This document shows, one piece after another, positions 48,305 through 54,672 of a DNA stretch of 54,672 nucleotides; position 1 is the stretch's first letter, and each line of letters begins with the position of its first letter. Both the position numbers and the translations under genes were made by a program. The DNA comes from Planctomycetota bacterium. GTDB taxonomy: Bacteria; Planctomycetota; J058. The stretch is taken from assembly GCA_019636275.1 (NCBI GenBank), contig JAHBXY010000049.1, positions 1 to 54,672 of the forward strand. Direction: 5' to 3'. The notes below the pieces were generated by a model that saw nothing but the letters and a program-made list of their open reading frames with translations, searched no databases and was not told where the DNA came from.

Positions 48305-50887
48305 CTAATGGACCCCGGAGAAGGGGTCCAGCTCCTCGGGCAGATGGTGCCGGCCCTGCTTCATCACCTGCGCGCGGCAGAGGAGCTTCTTGCCGCGGGT
48401 GTGGAAGACCAGGTAGAGCTGCCGAGTCTCGTCCATGTAGTAGCGGTGGAAGGCGTGCTCCGACAGCGGCGGGGCCTGCAGGTGCGCGGCGCCCTCGAGC
48501 CAGGCGATCACCTCCTCCATGGTCATCTCGCGGCGCAGGGTCTCGAACACCTCCCACTGGGGGACGAGCGTCTCGTCGACGTGCACGTAGCCGTTGGGGT
48601 CGGCGACGTGGAACTCGTGGCGGGCGCCGCGCACGGTGAAGCCGAGGAAGCGGTCGACGTTGCGCACGACGACGTCGCGCCGGCGCAGGATCGGCAGCTC
48701 CGACACGTCGGGCACGGGCGCGCCCTTCGAGGGGTCGAACATGAGGTACGGCTCGAGGCGCCCGCCCTGCTCGCGGCCGATCAGGACGAGCTTGTCGCTC
48801 TCGGCGCCCTCGCGGTGGGCGGGCTGCACGTAGCTGAAGCGGTCGATCGCCTGCCCCTCCTCGAACAGCACCTCGTTCTGCACGGCGCTCAGCAGCCACA
48901 GCCGCGCCGGGCAGCGCGGCGAGCGGGCGAGGAACACCTCGATCCCCTCGAGCCGGCTGCCGATCGCCCACAGGCAGGCGCCCTTGACCACGGCGCGCTT
49001 GGCCTCGTCGGGCTCGAACACGACCTGCGCGGCGGAGAGCCCGAGCGCCTGACGGACGACGCGCTCGACGACGACGCGCGCCGCGTGCGTGCCGCCGCCG
49101 GCGAGGAGCACCCGGTGCACCGGGCGGCCGCCGCAGAGCCCCTCGAGCGCCGCCCGCAGCGGCGCCTCGGCCTGCCGGGCGACCCACGCGTCGACGTCGC
49201 GCGAGCTCACCTGCAACGCGGCGGCGCTCGGCGGCCGGGCGGGGTCGAGCCCGACGCCGGCCAGGCGCGCGCGCACGTCGAGGCCGAGCGGGTCGACGGG
49301 GCAGCCGGCGAGGTCGAGCCGCCCGCGCACGGCCGGAATCGGGTCGTCGAGGTCGCGGTCGACCGCGAGCAGGCCCGCGCGCTCGGCCGCGACCTGCCGC
49401 CCGAGCCGCTCCGCCTCCTGCCACAGCCAGCGGAAGTTGGCGCTCCGGAGCCGCTTGCTCCCGGCGGGCGCGCCGCGCGTGACCGTCGGGAACAGCCGGT
49501 CGACGGCCGCGCGCAGCGCCCCGGGCAGCGCCCCGTCGCCGGCCACCTGGTCCCAGCGCTCGAGGACCAGGCGCAGCTCGTCGTCGAGCCGCTGGTCGAG
49601 CCCGGGGTCGCCGGCGCCGGCCTCCTTGCGATGCAGCTCCCGCCACGGGTGCGCCCCGGGCGGCGCGCCGTCATCGACGCCCGTGAGCGCCCGGCGCGGG
49701 GCCGCGAGCGCCAGGGCCAGGCGCCGCTTGAGCAGCTCGAACAGGTGCAGGGTGAGCCCCTCGCCCGAGAGGTCGGGGAAGCCCGTCGTGTCCTGCACCT
49801 CGATGTGCACCTGACAGCCGCCGGCGTCCTGCTGCAGCTGGAGCTCGAGCAGCGACAGGTCGGTGCCGCCGCCGCCGCAGTCGATGCACAGGACCGTCGC
49901 GTCGAGGCTCAGGCTGCCCGGCCGCGCGCCCGGCGTCGCCGGGACGCCGAGGTGCTCGGCGTACCACTCGCCGGGCGTGACGGTGGTCCCGTCGGGGCGC
50001 ACGTGGCCGAGCTCCTGCAGGAGCACCGGGCGCAGGAGGTGGTAGACGCACGCCGCGGTGGCCTCGTCGAGCTCCGTCGTGACCGGCAGCTCGAGCTCGC
50101 GCAGGAGCGCGCGCAGCTCGTGCTCCAGGGCCAGGTCGCCGCTGGCGGGCACGGTGATGACCACGCGCGGGAAGCGCAGGCGCTCGTGGCCGAGGCGCCG
50201 CGTGAGCGCGCGGAGCTGCGCGTCGATCATCGCCGCCACGAGGAGCCGCACGGGCACCTGCACGAGCTCCGTGCCGGTCACCGCCGGGCGCGCCGTCGCC
50301 TGCCGGCCGAGGAGGCGCCGGAACGAGCGGTAGAGGTTCACGACGCTGCGGTGGTCGAGCGCCGCCTGGCCCACGGCGAAGCTCCCGGGGGTCAGGCGGC
50401 GGAAGCCGCGGGCGTCGAGCACGTTCACCGCCGCCGGCTCGACCGGCCCGACCTCGGGGTCGCCGCCGGTGAGGCTCCCGTGGGCGCAGGCGACGTGGCT
50501 CGTGCCCACGTCGATCGCCACCACCCCGTCGTAGGCCGGGGCCGCCGGGTCGGCCCACGGCGGCGCCTCGGGCGCGGCGCCGCCCGCCTGCGCCCGGCGG
50601 CGCATGCCGCCGATGTGCGACTCGAGCGCCTCGCGCAGCCCCTCGAGGACGCCGATCTTCGCCGCCAGGCCCTCGCCCTCGGCCACGATCGTGTCCTCGA
50701 TCCGCGCCAGCCCCAGCCCGCTCTGCTGCAGCTCGGGCACGGCCTGCGAGAGCGCCAGCAGCTCCTCGAGCTGGGCGCAGGCGGCCTCGAGGCGCGCGAC
50801 GTGCGTCGGGTCGGCGCGGTCGAGCACCGCCGCGCCGGCCAGGAGCGCCTGCAGGAACTCGAGCACCTCGCGCGGCTCGGGCGGCAT
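48305..50887 (-). CDS. Hsp70/actin-fold ATPase with N-terminal helical region
   Basis: The protein has 860 residues. The N-terminal 110 residues are helical and probably coiled (LEAACAQLEELLALSQAV, IGVLEGLREALESHIGGM). The ATPase follows: phosphate-1 VVAIDVGTSHVACAHGS (about 122-138), the connect segments VVITVPASGD and LDEATAACVYHL, phosphate-2 LCIDCGGGGTDLSLLEL (about 330-346) and the adenosine motif VLLAGGGTHAARVV (about 580). The last 190 residues are a beta-rich part without the classic DnaK substrate-lid sequence. It is therefore an Hsp70-family paralogue, not DnaK. It may assemble with the J protein (10140) or with its FHA/lipoprotein neighbours, but that is speculative. Confidence 0.82.
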   Translation of the reverse strand: MPPEPREVLEFLQALLAGAAVLDRADPTHVARLEAACAQLEELLALSQAVPELQQSGLGLARIEDTIVAEGEGLAAKIGVLEGLREALESHIGGMRRRAQAGGAAPEAPPWADPAAPAYDGVVAIDVGTSHVACAHGSLTGGDPEVGPVEPAAVNVLDARGFRRLTPGSFAVGQAALDHRSVVNLYRSFRRLLGRQATARPAVTGTELVQVPVRLLVAAMIDAQLRALTRRLGHERLRFPRVVITVPASGDLALEHELRALLRELELPVTTELDEATAACVYHLLRPVLLQELGHVRPDGTTVTPGEWYAEHLGVPATPGARPGSLSLDATVLCIDCGGGGTDLSLLELQLQQDAGGCQVHIEVQDTTGFPDLSGEGLTLHLFELLKRRLALALAAPRRALTGVDDGAPPGAHPWRELHRKEAGAGDPGLDQRLDDELRLVLERWDQVAGDGALPGALRAAVDRLFPTVTRGAPAGSKRLRSANFRWLWQEAERLGRQVAAERAGLLAVDRDLDDPIPAVRGRLDLAGCPVDPLGLDVRARLAGVGLDPARPPSAAALQVSSRDVDAWVARQAEAPLRAALEGLCGGRPVHRVLLAGGGTHAARVVVERVVRQALGLSAAQVVFEPDEAKRAVVKGACLWAIGSRLEGIEVFLARSPRCPARLWLLSAVQNEVLFEEGQAIDRFSYVQPAHREGAESDKLVLIGREQGGRLEPYLMFDPSKGAPVPDVSELPILRRRDVVVRNVDRFLGFTVRGARHEFHVADPNGYVHVDETLVPQWEVFETLRREMTMEEVIAWLEGAAHLQAPPLSEHAFHRYYMDETRQLYLVFHTRGKKLLCRAQVMKQGRHHLPEELDPFSGVH

Positions 50888-50918
50888 GGGCCTATCTTCG
50901 CCCGGCCCGCGCCGGTCA

Positions 50919-51884
50919 TCACCTGGGCGCGAGCAGCCGCCCCACCGCCGCGCGCCAGACGTCGGGGCGCCGCTCGAGCAAGGCCTCGTGGCCCACGCCG
51001 TCCGCGACGACGACCTCGGTCGGGCCGCGCATGGCGGCGGCCACCGCGCGCAGCTCGTCGGCGCGCACCCAGGGGTCGTCCGCGCCGCCGAGGACGAGGG
51101 CGGGGCAGGTGACGCTCGCCGCGTACTCCACGGGCGCGTGCGCCACCGCGTCGAAGCCGAGCTGCACGCCGCCCCAGAACAGGAGCAGCCGCGCGCCGGG
51201 CCAGGCGGGCAGGCCCATGGCGCGGAAGCGATGCCCGACCGTGGTCGCGAGCCGGTCGAACGGCGCCTCGACGAGCAGCAGGTCGGGGGCGACCCCGCGG
51301 GCGTGCACGGCGCGCAGGGCCGCCGCCGCGCCCATGGACACTCCGTGGAGCAGGAGCGGCCGCCCGGGCGCGAGCGCCCGCGCCAGGGCGACGGCGGCCT
51401 CGACGTCGAGGGCCTCGTGCACGCCGATGCTCGTACGGTCGCCCTCGGAGCCGCCCGCCCCGCGGAGGTCGACGAGCAGCGGCTCGACCCCGAGCGCGTG
51501 CAGCTCGCGCGCGACGCCGAGCAGCGACGCCTTGCTGCCGCCGTGCCCGTGCGTCAGGACGGCCACGGCGCGCGCCCCAGCCCGCGGGACGCGCCACACC
51601 TCGAGGCGCGTCCCGTCGGCCGCGCGCACGGTGTGCGTCTCGTAGGCCAGCCCCTCGTCGGCGGGCGTGCGCGCGTTGACGGGGCGCGGCAGCGACACCC
51701 CCGTGAACAGCACGCGCAGGCGTCCGCCGAGGGAGAGCGCCTGGGGCGGCGCCGTGCGCGCCGCCGCCGGCGGGCCGAACGTGGTGAACGCGCGCGCGTG
51801 GGCGTAGGCCGCCGCGTTGACGAGCGCCACGCCCACGGCGAGGGCGGCGACGAGGGCGAGCAGGCGTCTCCGGCGGCGGGTCAT
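50919..51884 (-). CDS. Alpha/beta hydrolase with N-terminal membrane anchor
   Basis: The 321-residue protein starts at ATG 51884. A basic stretch and hydrophobic helix (RRRRRLLALVAALAVGVALV) form an anchor or signal. The hydrolase core has THGHGGSK (oxyanion hole), nucleophile elbow LHGVSMGAAAAL, acid in LGGADDPW and VGHEALLERRPD with the catalytic His. This is the FrsA/BAAT-like esterase pattern. The substrate is unknown. Its start overlaps the preceding lipoprotein stop (ATGA), so the two are coupled. Confidence 0.88.
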   Translation of the reverse strand: MTRRRRRLLALVAALAVGVALVNAAAYAHARAFTTFGPPAAARTAPPQALSLGGRLRVLFTGVSLPRPVNARTPADEGLAYETHTVRAADGTRLEVWRVPRAGARAVAVLTHGHGGSKASLLGVARELHALGVEPLLVDLRGAGGSEGDRTSIGVHEALDVEAAVALARALAPGRPLLLHGVSMGAAAALRAVHARGVAPDLLLVEAPFDRLATTVGHRFRAMGLPAWPGARLLLFWGGVQLGFDAVAHAPVEYAASVTCPALVLGGADDPWVRADELRAVAAAMRGPTEVVVADGVGHEALLERRPDVWRAAVGRLLAPR

Positions 51885-52516
51885 GGGCGCAGCAGGTGCA
51901 GGGGATACCACAGCGGGGCGAGCACCAGCACGGCCAGGTCGGCGGCGAGCGTCAGCGGTGTGGCCGCCACGCACAGGAGGGCCCCCGCGACGTCGCGGCC
52001 GGTGACGTCGTCGGCCGCCGGCCAGGGTCGCCGGCGCGGCGGCACGTAGGCCAGGAGCTCGCGGCGCCCGTCGGCGAGCACGAGCTCGAACGCGTCGCCG
52101 TGCAGCTCGACCCGGCCGGCGGGGTTGCCCGGCTCCAGACCGGCGTCGGCGGGCGGCGGCGGGGCGCCGTCGTCGGTCCACGTGGCCAGCGGCGCGCCGT
52201 CGGGCAGCGGCGCCGGGTCGGCGAGGGTCACGACGGCCTCGCCGCGCCCGGCGACCGGCCAGTCGGCCCCCGGCTCGAGCGGCCGCGCGCGCGCGATCAC
52301 CACGTGGTGCTTGCGGCCGCCGCCGCAGTCGACGAGCAGGTGCACCGCGCCGCGGCCGTCGCGCACGGCCCGCTCGACGGCCAGCGGCGGCGGCGGGACG
52401 GCCGCCGCCCCGGCGAGCGCCGGCCGCAGCTCCCACAGTCGGATGGTCACGCAGCCGCTCGCGAGCGACGAGGCGAGCGCGATCAGGAGCCAGGCACGGC
52501 GAGCCACTTCGTCCAT
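51881..52516 (-). CDS. Lipoprotein of unknown function
   Basis: The 211-residue protein starts at ATG 52516. The signal ends in SSLASGC (Cys near residue 22). The middle (about 45-150) is a Gly/Pro/Asp-rich beta domain with VHLLVDCGGGRKHHVVIARA. The C-terminus carries a hydrophobic segment (ATPLTLAADLAVLVLAPLWY) before LHLLRP, reminiscent of the conserved end of YceK-like lipoproteins. It is coupled to the downstream hydrolase. I do not recognise the family. Confidence 0.68.
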   Translation of the reverse strand: MDEVARRAWLLIALASSLASGCVTIRLWELRPALAGAAAVPPPPLAVERAVRDGRGAVHLLVDCGGGRKHHVVIARARPLEPGADWPVAGRGEAVVTLADPAPLPDGAPLATWTDDGAPPPPADAGLEPGNPAGRVELHGDAFELVLADGRRELLAYVPPRRRPWPAADDVTGRDVAGALLCVAATPLTLAADLAVLVLAPLWYPLHLLRP

Positions 52517-52599
52517 CGTAGTGGTCGGCGCGCGCCGGCTGTAGGCGTCACGCCCCAAGCCGCTGCGCCGCCCGTCCTTCCGGGCGCGCGCCGGTCACG

Positions 52600-53136
52600 T
52601 CAGTCGCGCGCCCGGCGCCCGTCGCGGCAGTCGTCGTCGGCGGCCCCCTCGAGCGCCAGGGCCAGGAACACGAGGCCGGCGACCGCCGCGACGAGGACCA
52701 CGACGCCCGCGACCTTCAGCGCGAAGAGGGCGCCCTCCTTGAGCCCATCGCCGCCGCCGCCCACCGCCTCGAGGGCGTCCAGCCGGGCGCGCGCGGTGAC
52801 GCGTCGGCGCGCCTCCAGGTCGAAGGTCCTGGCGACCGGCCGCAGGCCGTCCCCCGAGAGGACGAGCCGGTACCGGCCCGGGGCGAGGTCCTCGAAGAGG
52901 AGGAACCGGTCGGCGTCCGTCGTCGCCTCGATCGAGAACGGATGCCCCTCGCGCTCGAGGCGCGCCCGCACGCCGCCGACCAGGCGTGCGACGCCGTCGT
53001 CGTCCCACGTCACCTTCACCACCACGGCCGCGCCCGGCCCCGGATGACGGTGCTCCTTCAGGTGGACCGTGGCGCACCCTTGAAGGGCCAGCGCGAGGGC
53101 GACGATGGCCGAGAGGGGTCGCGACGGGCGGCTCAC
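52600..53136 (-). CDS. Lipoprotein with carboxypeptidase-regulatory-like domain
   Basis: The 178-residue protein starts at GTG 53136. The lipobox ALALQGC ends the signal near residue 21. Residues about 35-120 form a small beta sandwich: VVVKVTWDDDGVARLVGG, FSIEATTDADRFLLFEDLAPGRYRLVLSGDG, a pattern of CarboxypepD_reg/PEGA-type domains. A C-terminal hydrophobic helix (about 138-163) and basic tail follow, an odd combination with a lipid anchor. It lies upstream of the other lipoprotein on the same strand. Confidence 0.68.
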   Translation of the reverse strand: MSRPSRPLSAIVALALALQGCATVHLKEHRHPGPGAAVVVKVTWDDDGVARLVGGVRARLEREGHPFSIEATTDADRFLLFEDLAPGRYRLVLSGDGLRPVARTFDLEARRRVTARARLDALEAVGGGGDGLKEGALFALKVAGVVVLVAAVAGLVFLALALEGAADDDCRDGRRARD

Positions 53137-53360
53137 AAGCGGCGCCTGAACACACCTCGTGCCGGACGGACCGGCCGCCGCTTGCGCGCGACGACCGTCG
53201 AACTCCTGGTCGGGCCCTTCGTTTTCTGGTCACCCTCGCGGCCCATCGCGCCCGCAACCCACGGCGCCGCCATGACCTCGCCGCGCGTGTCGCGGCCGGA
53301 ACCATGGGCCGACCGGCGGGGGGCGGCTACGGTGACCTCGGGGCGGGTGAGGAGCCTGCG

Positions 53361-53897
53361 ATGCTCCGGCCGTTGCACGCATACCTGCAGGACGCGACGC
53401 GGCCGCTCGAGACCTTCTTCGAGCGGCACCCGCATCCGGTCCTCGTCGTGGCCCCCTTCGAGTCCGAGGAGGACCCGCGCTTCCGCACGGTCGCCGGCCC
53501 GCTCTTGCGCCCGGGCGGCCCGGCGCCGCGCGGCCCCGGGGAAGGCGCCTGGGTGGCGCCGGTGACCAAGCGACCCGGCTCGAACGTGTTCACGGCCATG
53601 GTCACGCTCGGCCGCGCCCGCAACAACGACATCGAGCTCAACGCCTCGACGGTCTCGAAGTTCCACGCCTACGTCACGCTCGAGGCCGCCGGGCCCGTGC
53701 TCGTCGACGCCGGCTCGACCTTCGGCACGTTCGTCAACGGGCAGCGGCTCTCGCCGCGCCGCGAGCGCCACCTGCTGCGCAGCGGCGACGAGGTGCGCGC
53801 GGGCCAGGTCGCCATGACCTTCCTCGACCCGCCCGCGTTCCTCGACCTCCTGCGGCGCGAGGGCGAGGGCGAGCGCCCGGAGCGCGCCGCCGGCTGA
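53361..53897 (+). CDS. FHA-domain protein
   Basis: The 178-residue protein starts at ATG 53361 with GGAG upstream. The FHA domain occupies about residues 70-165: MVTLGRARNNDIELN with the GR phosphate-binding start, SKFHAYV for the conserved SxxH, and GSTFGTFVNGQRL for the TxxN strand. FHA domains bind phosphothreonine, so it is a candidate reader of the kinases encoded in this window. The N-terminal 65 residues are unassigned. The end converges with the partial gene at 53901. Confidence 0.88.
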   Translation: MLRPLHAYLQDATRPLETFFERHPHPVLVVAPFESEEDPRFRTVAGPLLRPGGPAPRGPGEGAWVAPVTKRPGSNVFTAMVTLGRARNNDIELNASTVSKFHAYVTLEAAGPVLVDAGSTFGTFVNGQRLSPRRERHLLRSGDEVRAGQVAMTFLDPPAFLDLLRREGEGERPERAAG

Positions 53898-53900
53898 GCG

Positions 53901-54672
53901 TCAGCGACGCCCGAGCCGCTCCGCGAGGGCCCCGTAACCCGGCCGCTCGACGAGCAGCGGCAGGAGCGGGTCGCGCCGGGCGCGCCGGCCGAGGCGGCCC
54001 AGCTCGCCCGCGTCCGCGCGCATGACCGCGGCGGCCAGCGCCTGGAAGGCGCCCGCGAAGCCCGGGTCGTCGAGCGCGCCGAGCACGCGCGCCTGCCGCC
54101 AGGTGGCCTCGAGGGGCCGCCGCCCGCCGCGCACCTGCTCCGGCGCCGACTCCGCCGCGAGCGCGCGCGCGCGCGTCAGGAGGCGCTGCCGCTCCGCGCC
54201 GGGCTCGAGGCAGCCCGCCTCGTAGAGGAGCGCGTCGGCCAGGAGCCCGGCCAGGGCCGACCGCTCCGCCGGGTCGCGGGCCAGGCCGCGGCCGTCGCGC
54301 GCCGCCGCGGCCACGACGCGCCAGGCCGCGCGGCGGCGCTCGGGGTCGTCGCCCCAGGCGGCCTCGTCGGCCAGCTCCTCCTCGAGCAGGTCGCGCAGCT
54401 CGCCGTCGAGCCCGTCGCGCCCGGCGCGGAACGCCGCCGCCCGCCCGACGGCCAGGAGGACCTCGCTCCAGGCCCCGTCCTCGACCAGCCAGGCCAGCGT
54501 CCTCTGCTGGGCGTCGCCCGCGCGCGCGCCCTCGAGGAGGGCCCGCGACGCGCTCCAGGGCGCGGCGAGGTCCTCCGGCGCGAGGAGGGGCCGGCGCGGC
54601 GCGAGCGCCTGCTCGAGCCCGCAGCGGACGACGAAGAGGAGCTCGGGGCGCCGGGCCCGCTCCTCGAGGGCC
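53901..54672 (-). CDS. Hypothetical helical protein, start beyond the window
   Basis: The minus-strand frame is open from 54671 to the stop at 53901-53903 without interruption, giving 256 visible residues. It is rich in Ala, Leu, Arg and Glu with a helix-turn-helix rhythm (RTLAWLVEDGAWSEVLLAVG, GELRDLLEEELADEAAW, FAGAFQALAAAVMRADAGEL), suggesting an alpha-helical repeat. There is no signal, membrane helix or catalytic motif in the visible part. An internal GTG at 54314 exists, but coding character continues upstream, so the gene is partial. Confidence 0.65.
   Translation of the reverse strand, partial: ALEERARRPELLFVVRCGLEQALAPRRPLLAPEDLAAPWSASRALLEGARAGDAQQRTLAWLVEDGAWSEVLLAVGRAAAFRAGRDGLDGELRDLLEEELADEAAWGDDPERRRAAWRVVAAAARDGRGLARDPAERSALAGLLADALLYEAGCLEPGAERQRLLTRARALAAESAPEQVRGGRRPLEATWRQARVLGALDDPGFAGAFQALAAAVMRADAGELGRLGRRARRDPLLPLLVERPGYGALAERLGRR

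Overview
The window is about 54.7 kb of very GC-rich bacterial chromosome. Third codon positions are almost always G or C, genes are densely packed, and ATGA/GTGA stop-start overlaps are common. Hanks-type Ser/Thr kinases, TPR and FHA proteins, a KamA-type radical SAM cluster, a fatty acyl-CoA reductase, a NatB-CPBP fusion and many lipoproteins suggest Planctomycetota, with Myxococcota as the alternative. There is no rRNA or other phylogenetic marker, so this is inference. I see no tRNA, rRNA or CRISPR.

Layout. 1-3304: envelope glycosylation genes (GT39-like, GT2, methyltransferase). 3305-5839: hairpins, a DEAD-box helicase whose Arg-rich tail is split over three frames, and a small unknown gene. 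5922-10109: a YggS protein, an enoyl-CoA hydratase, and a divergent kinase / DUF6285 / acyl-CoA dehydrogenase operon resembling the lvaABC module for 4-hydroxyacyl-CoA breakdown. 10140-15944: J-domain protein, secreted M43-like and membrane M48-like peptidases, a kinase, a thioredoxin-like ferredoxin and a triple-repeat protein. 16074-21857: a deleted antiporter remnant, homoserine kinase, and a coupled operon of two reductases, two paralogous membrane proteins and a YceK-like lipoprotein. 21904-28075: pyruvyl transferase family protein, a toxin-antitoxin pair between two related hypothetical genes, then an acyl-CoA synthetase with a crotonase. 28082-32621: a minus-strand operon of lysine 2,3-aminomutase, two ATP-grasp ligases, a GNAT and a DUF3109 protein, behind a foldable leader. 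33167-42913: SDR protein, TPR array, kinase, small genes, a metallopeptidase/ATP-grasp fusion, and an ABC exporter with a fused CPBP protease.

42885-47084 holds the most unusual feature. After a WGR-domain gene there is a DUF222-HNH nuclease with a RuvA-domain-III-like C-terminus. It lies between two inverted arrays of roughly 70-bp repeats (14 and 11 units). The whole 3.5 kb is bounded by a perfect 16-bp direct repeat, so it looks like a fold-back mobile element that I do not recognise as described.

47085-54672: lipoproteins, an Hsp70/actin-fold ATPase with an N-terminal helical region, a serine hydrolase, an FHA protein and a partial helical gene running off the end.

Two window-wide themes stand out. 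Several monocistronic genes have a TANNNT-like hexamer 6-7 nt before the start codon, the geometry of leaderless transcription. Several reading-frame breaks lie at or near C/G homopolymers, which suggests either base-calling errors or real slippage.
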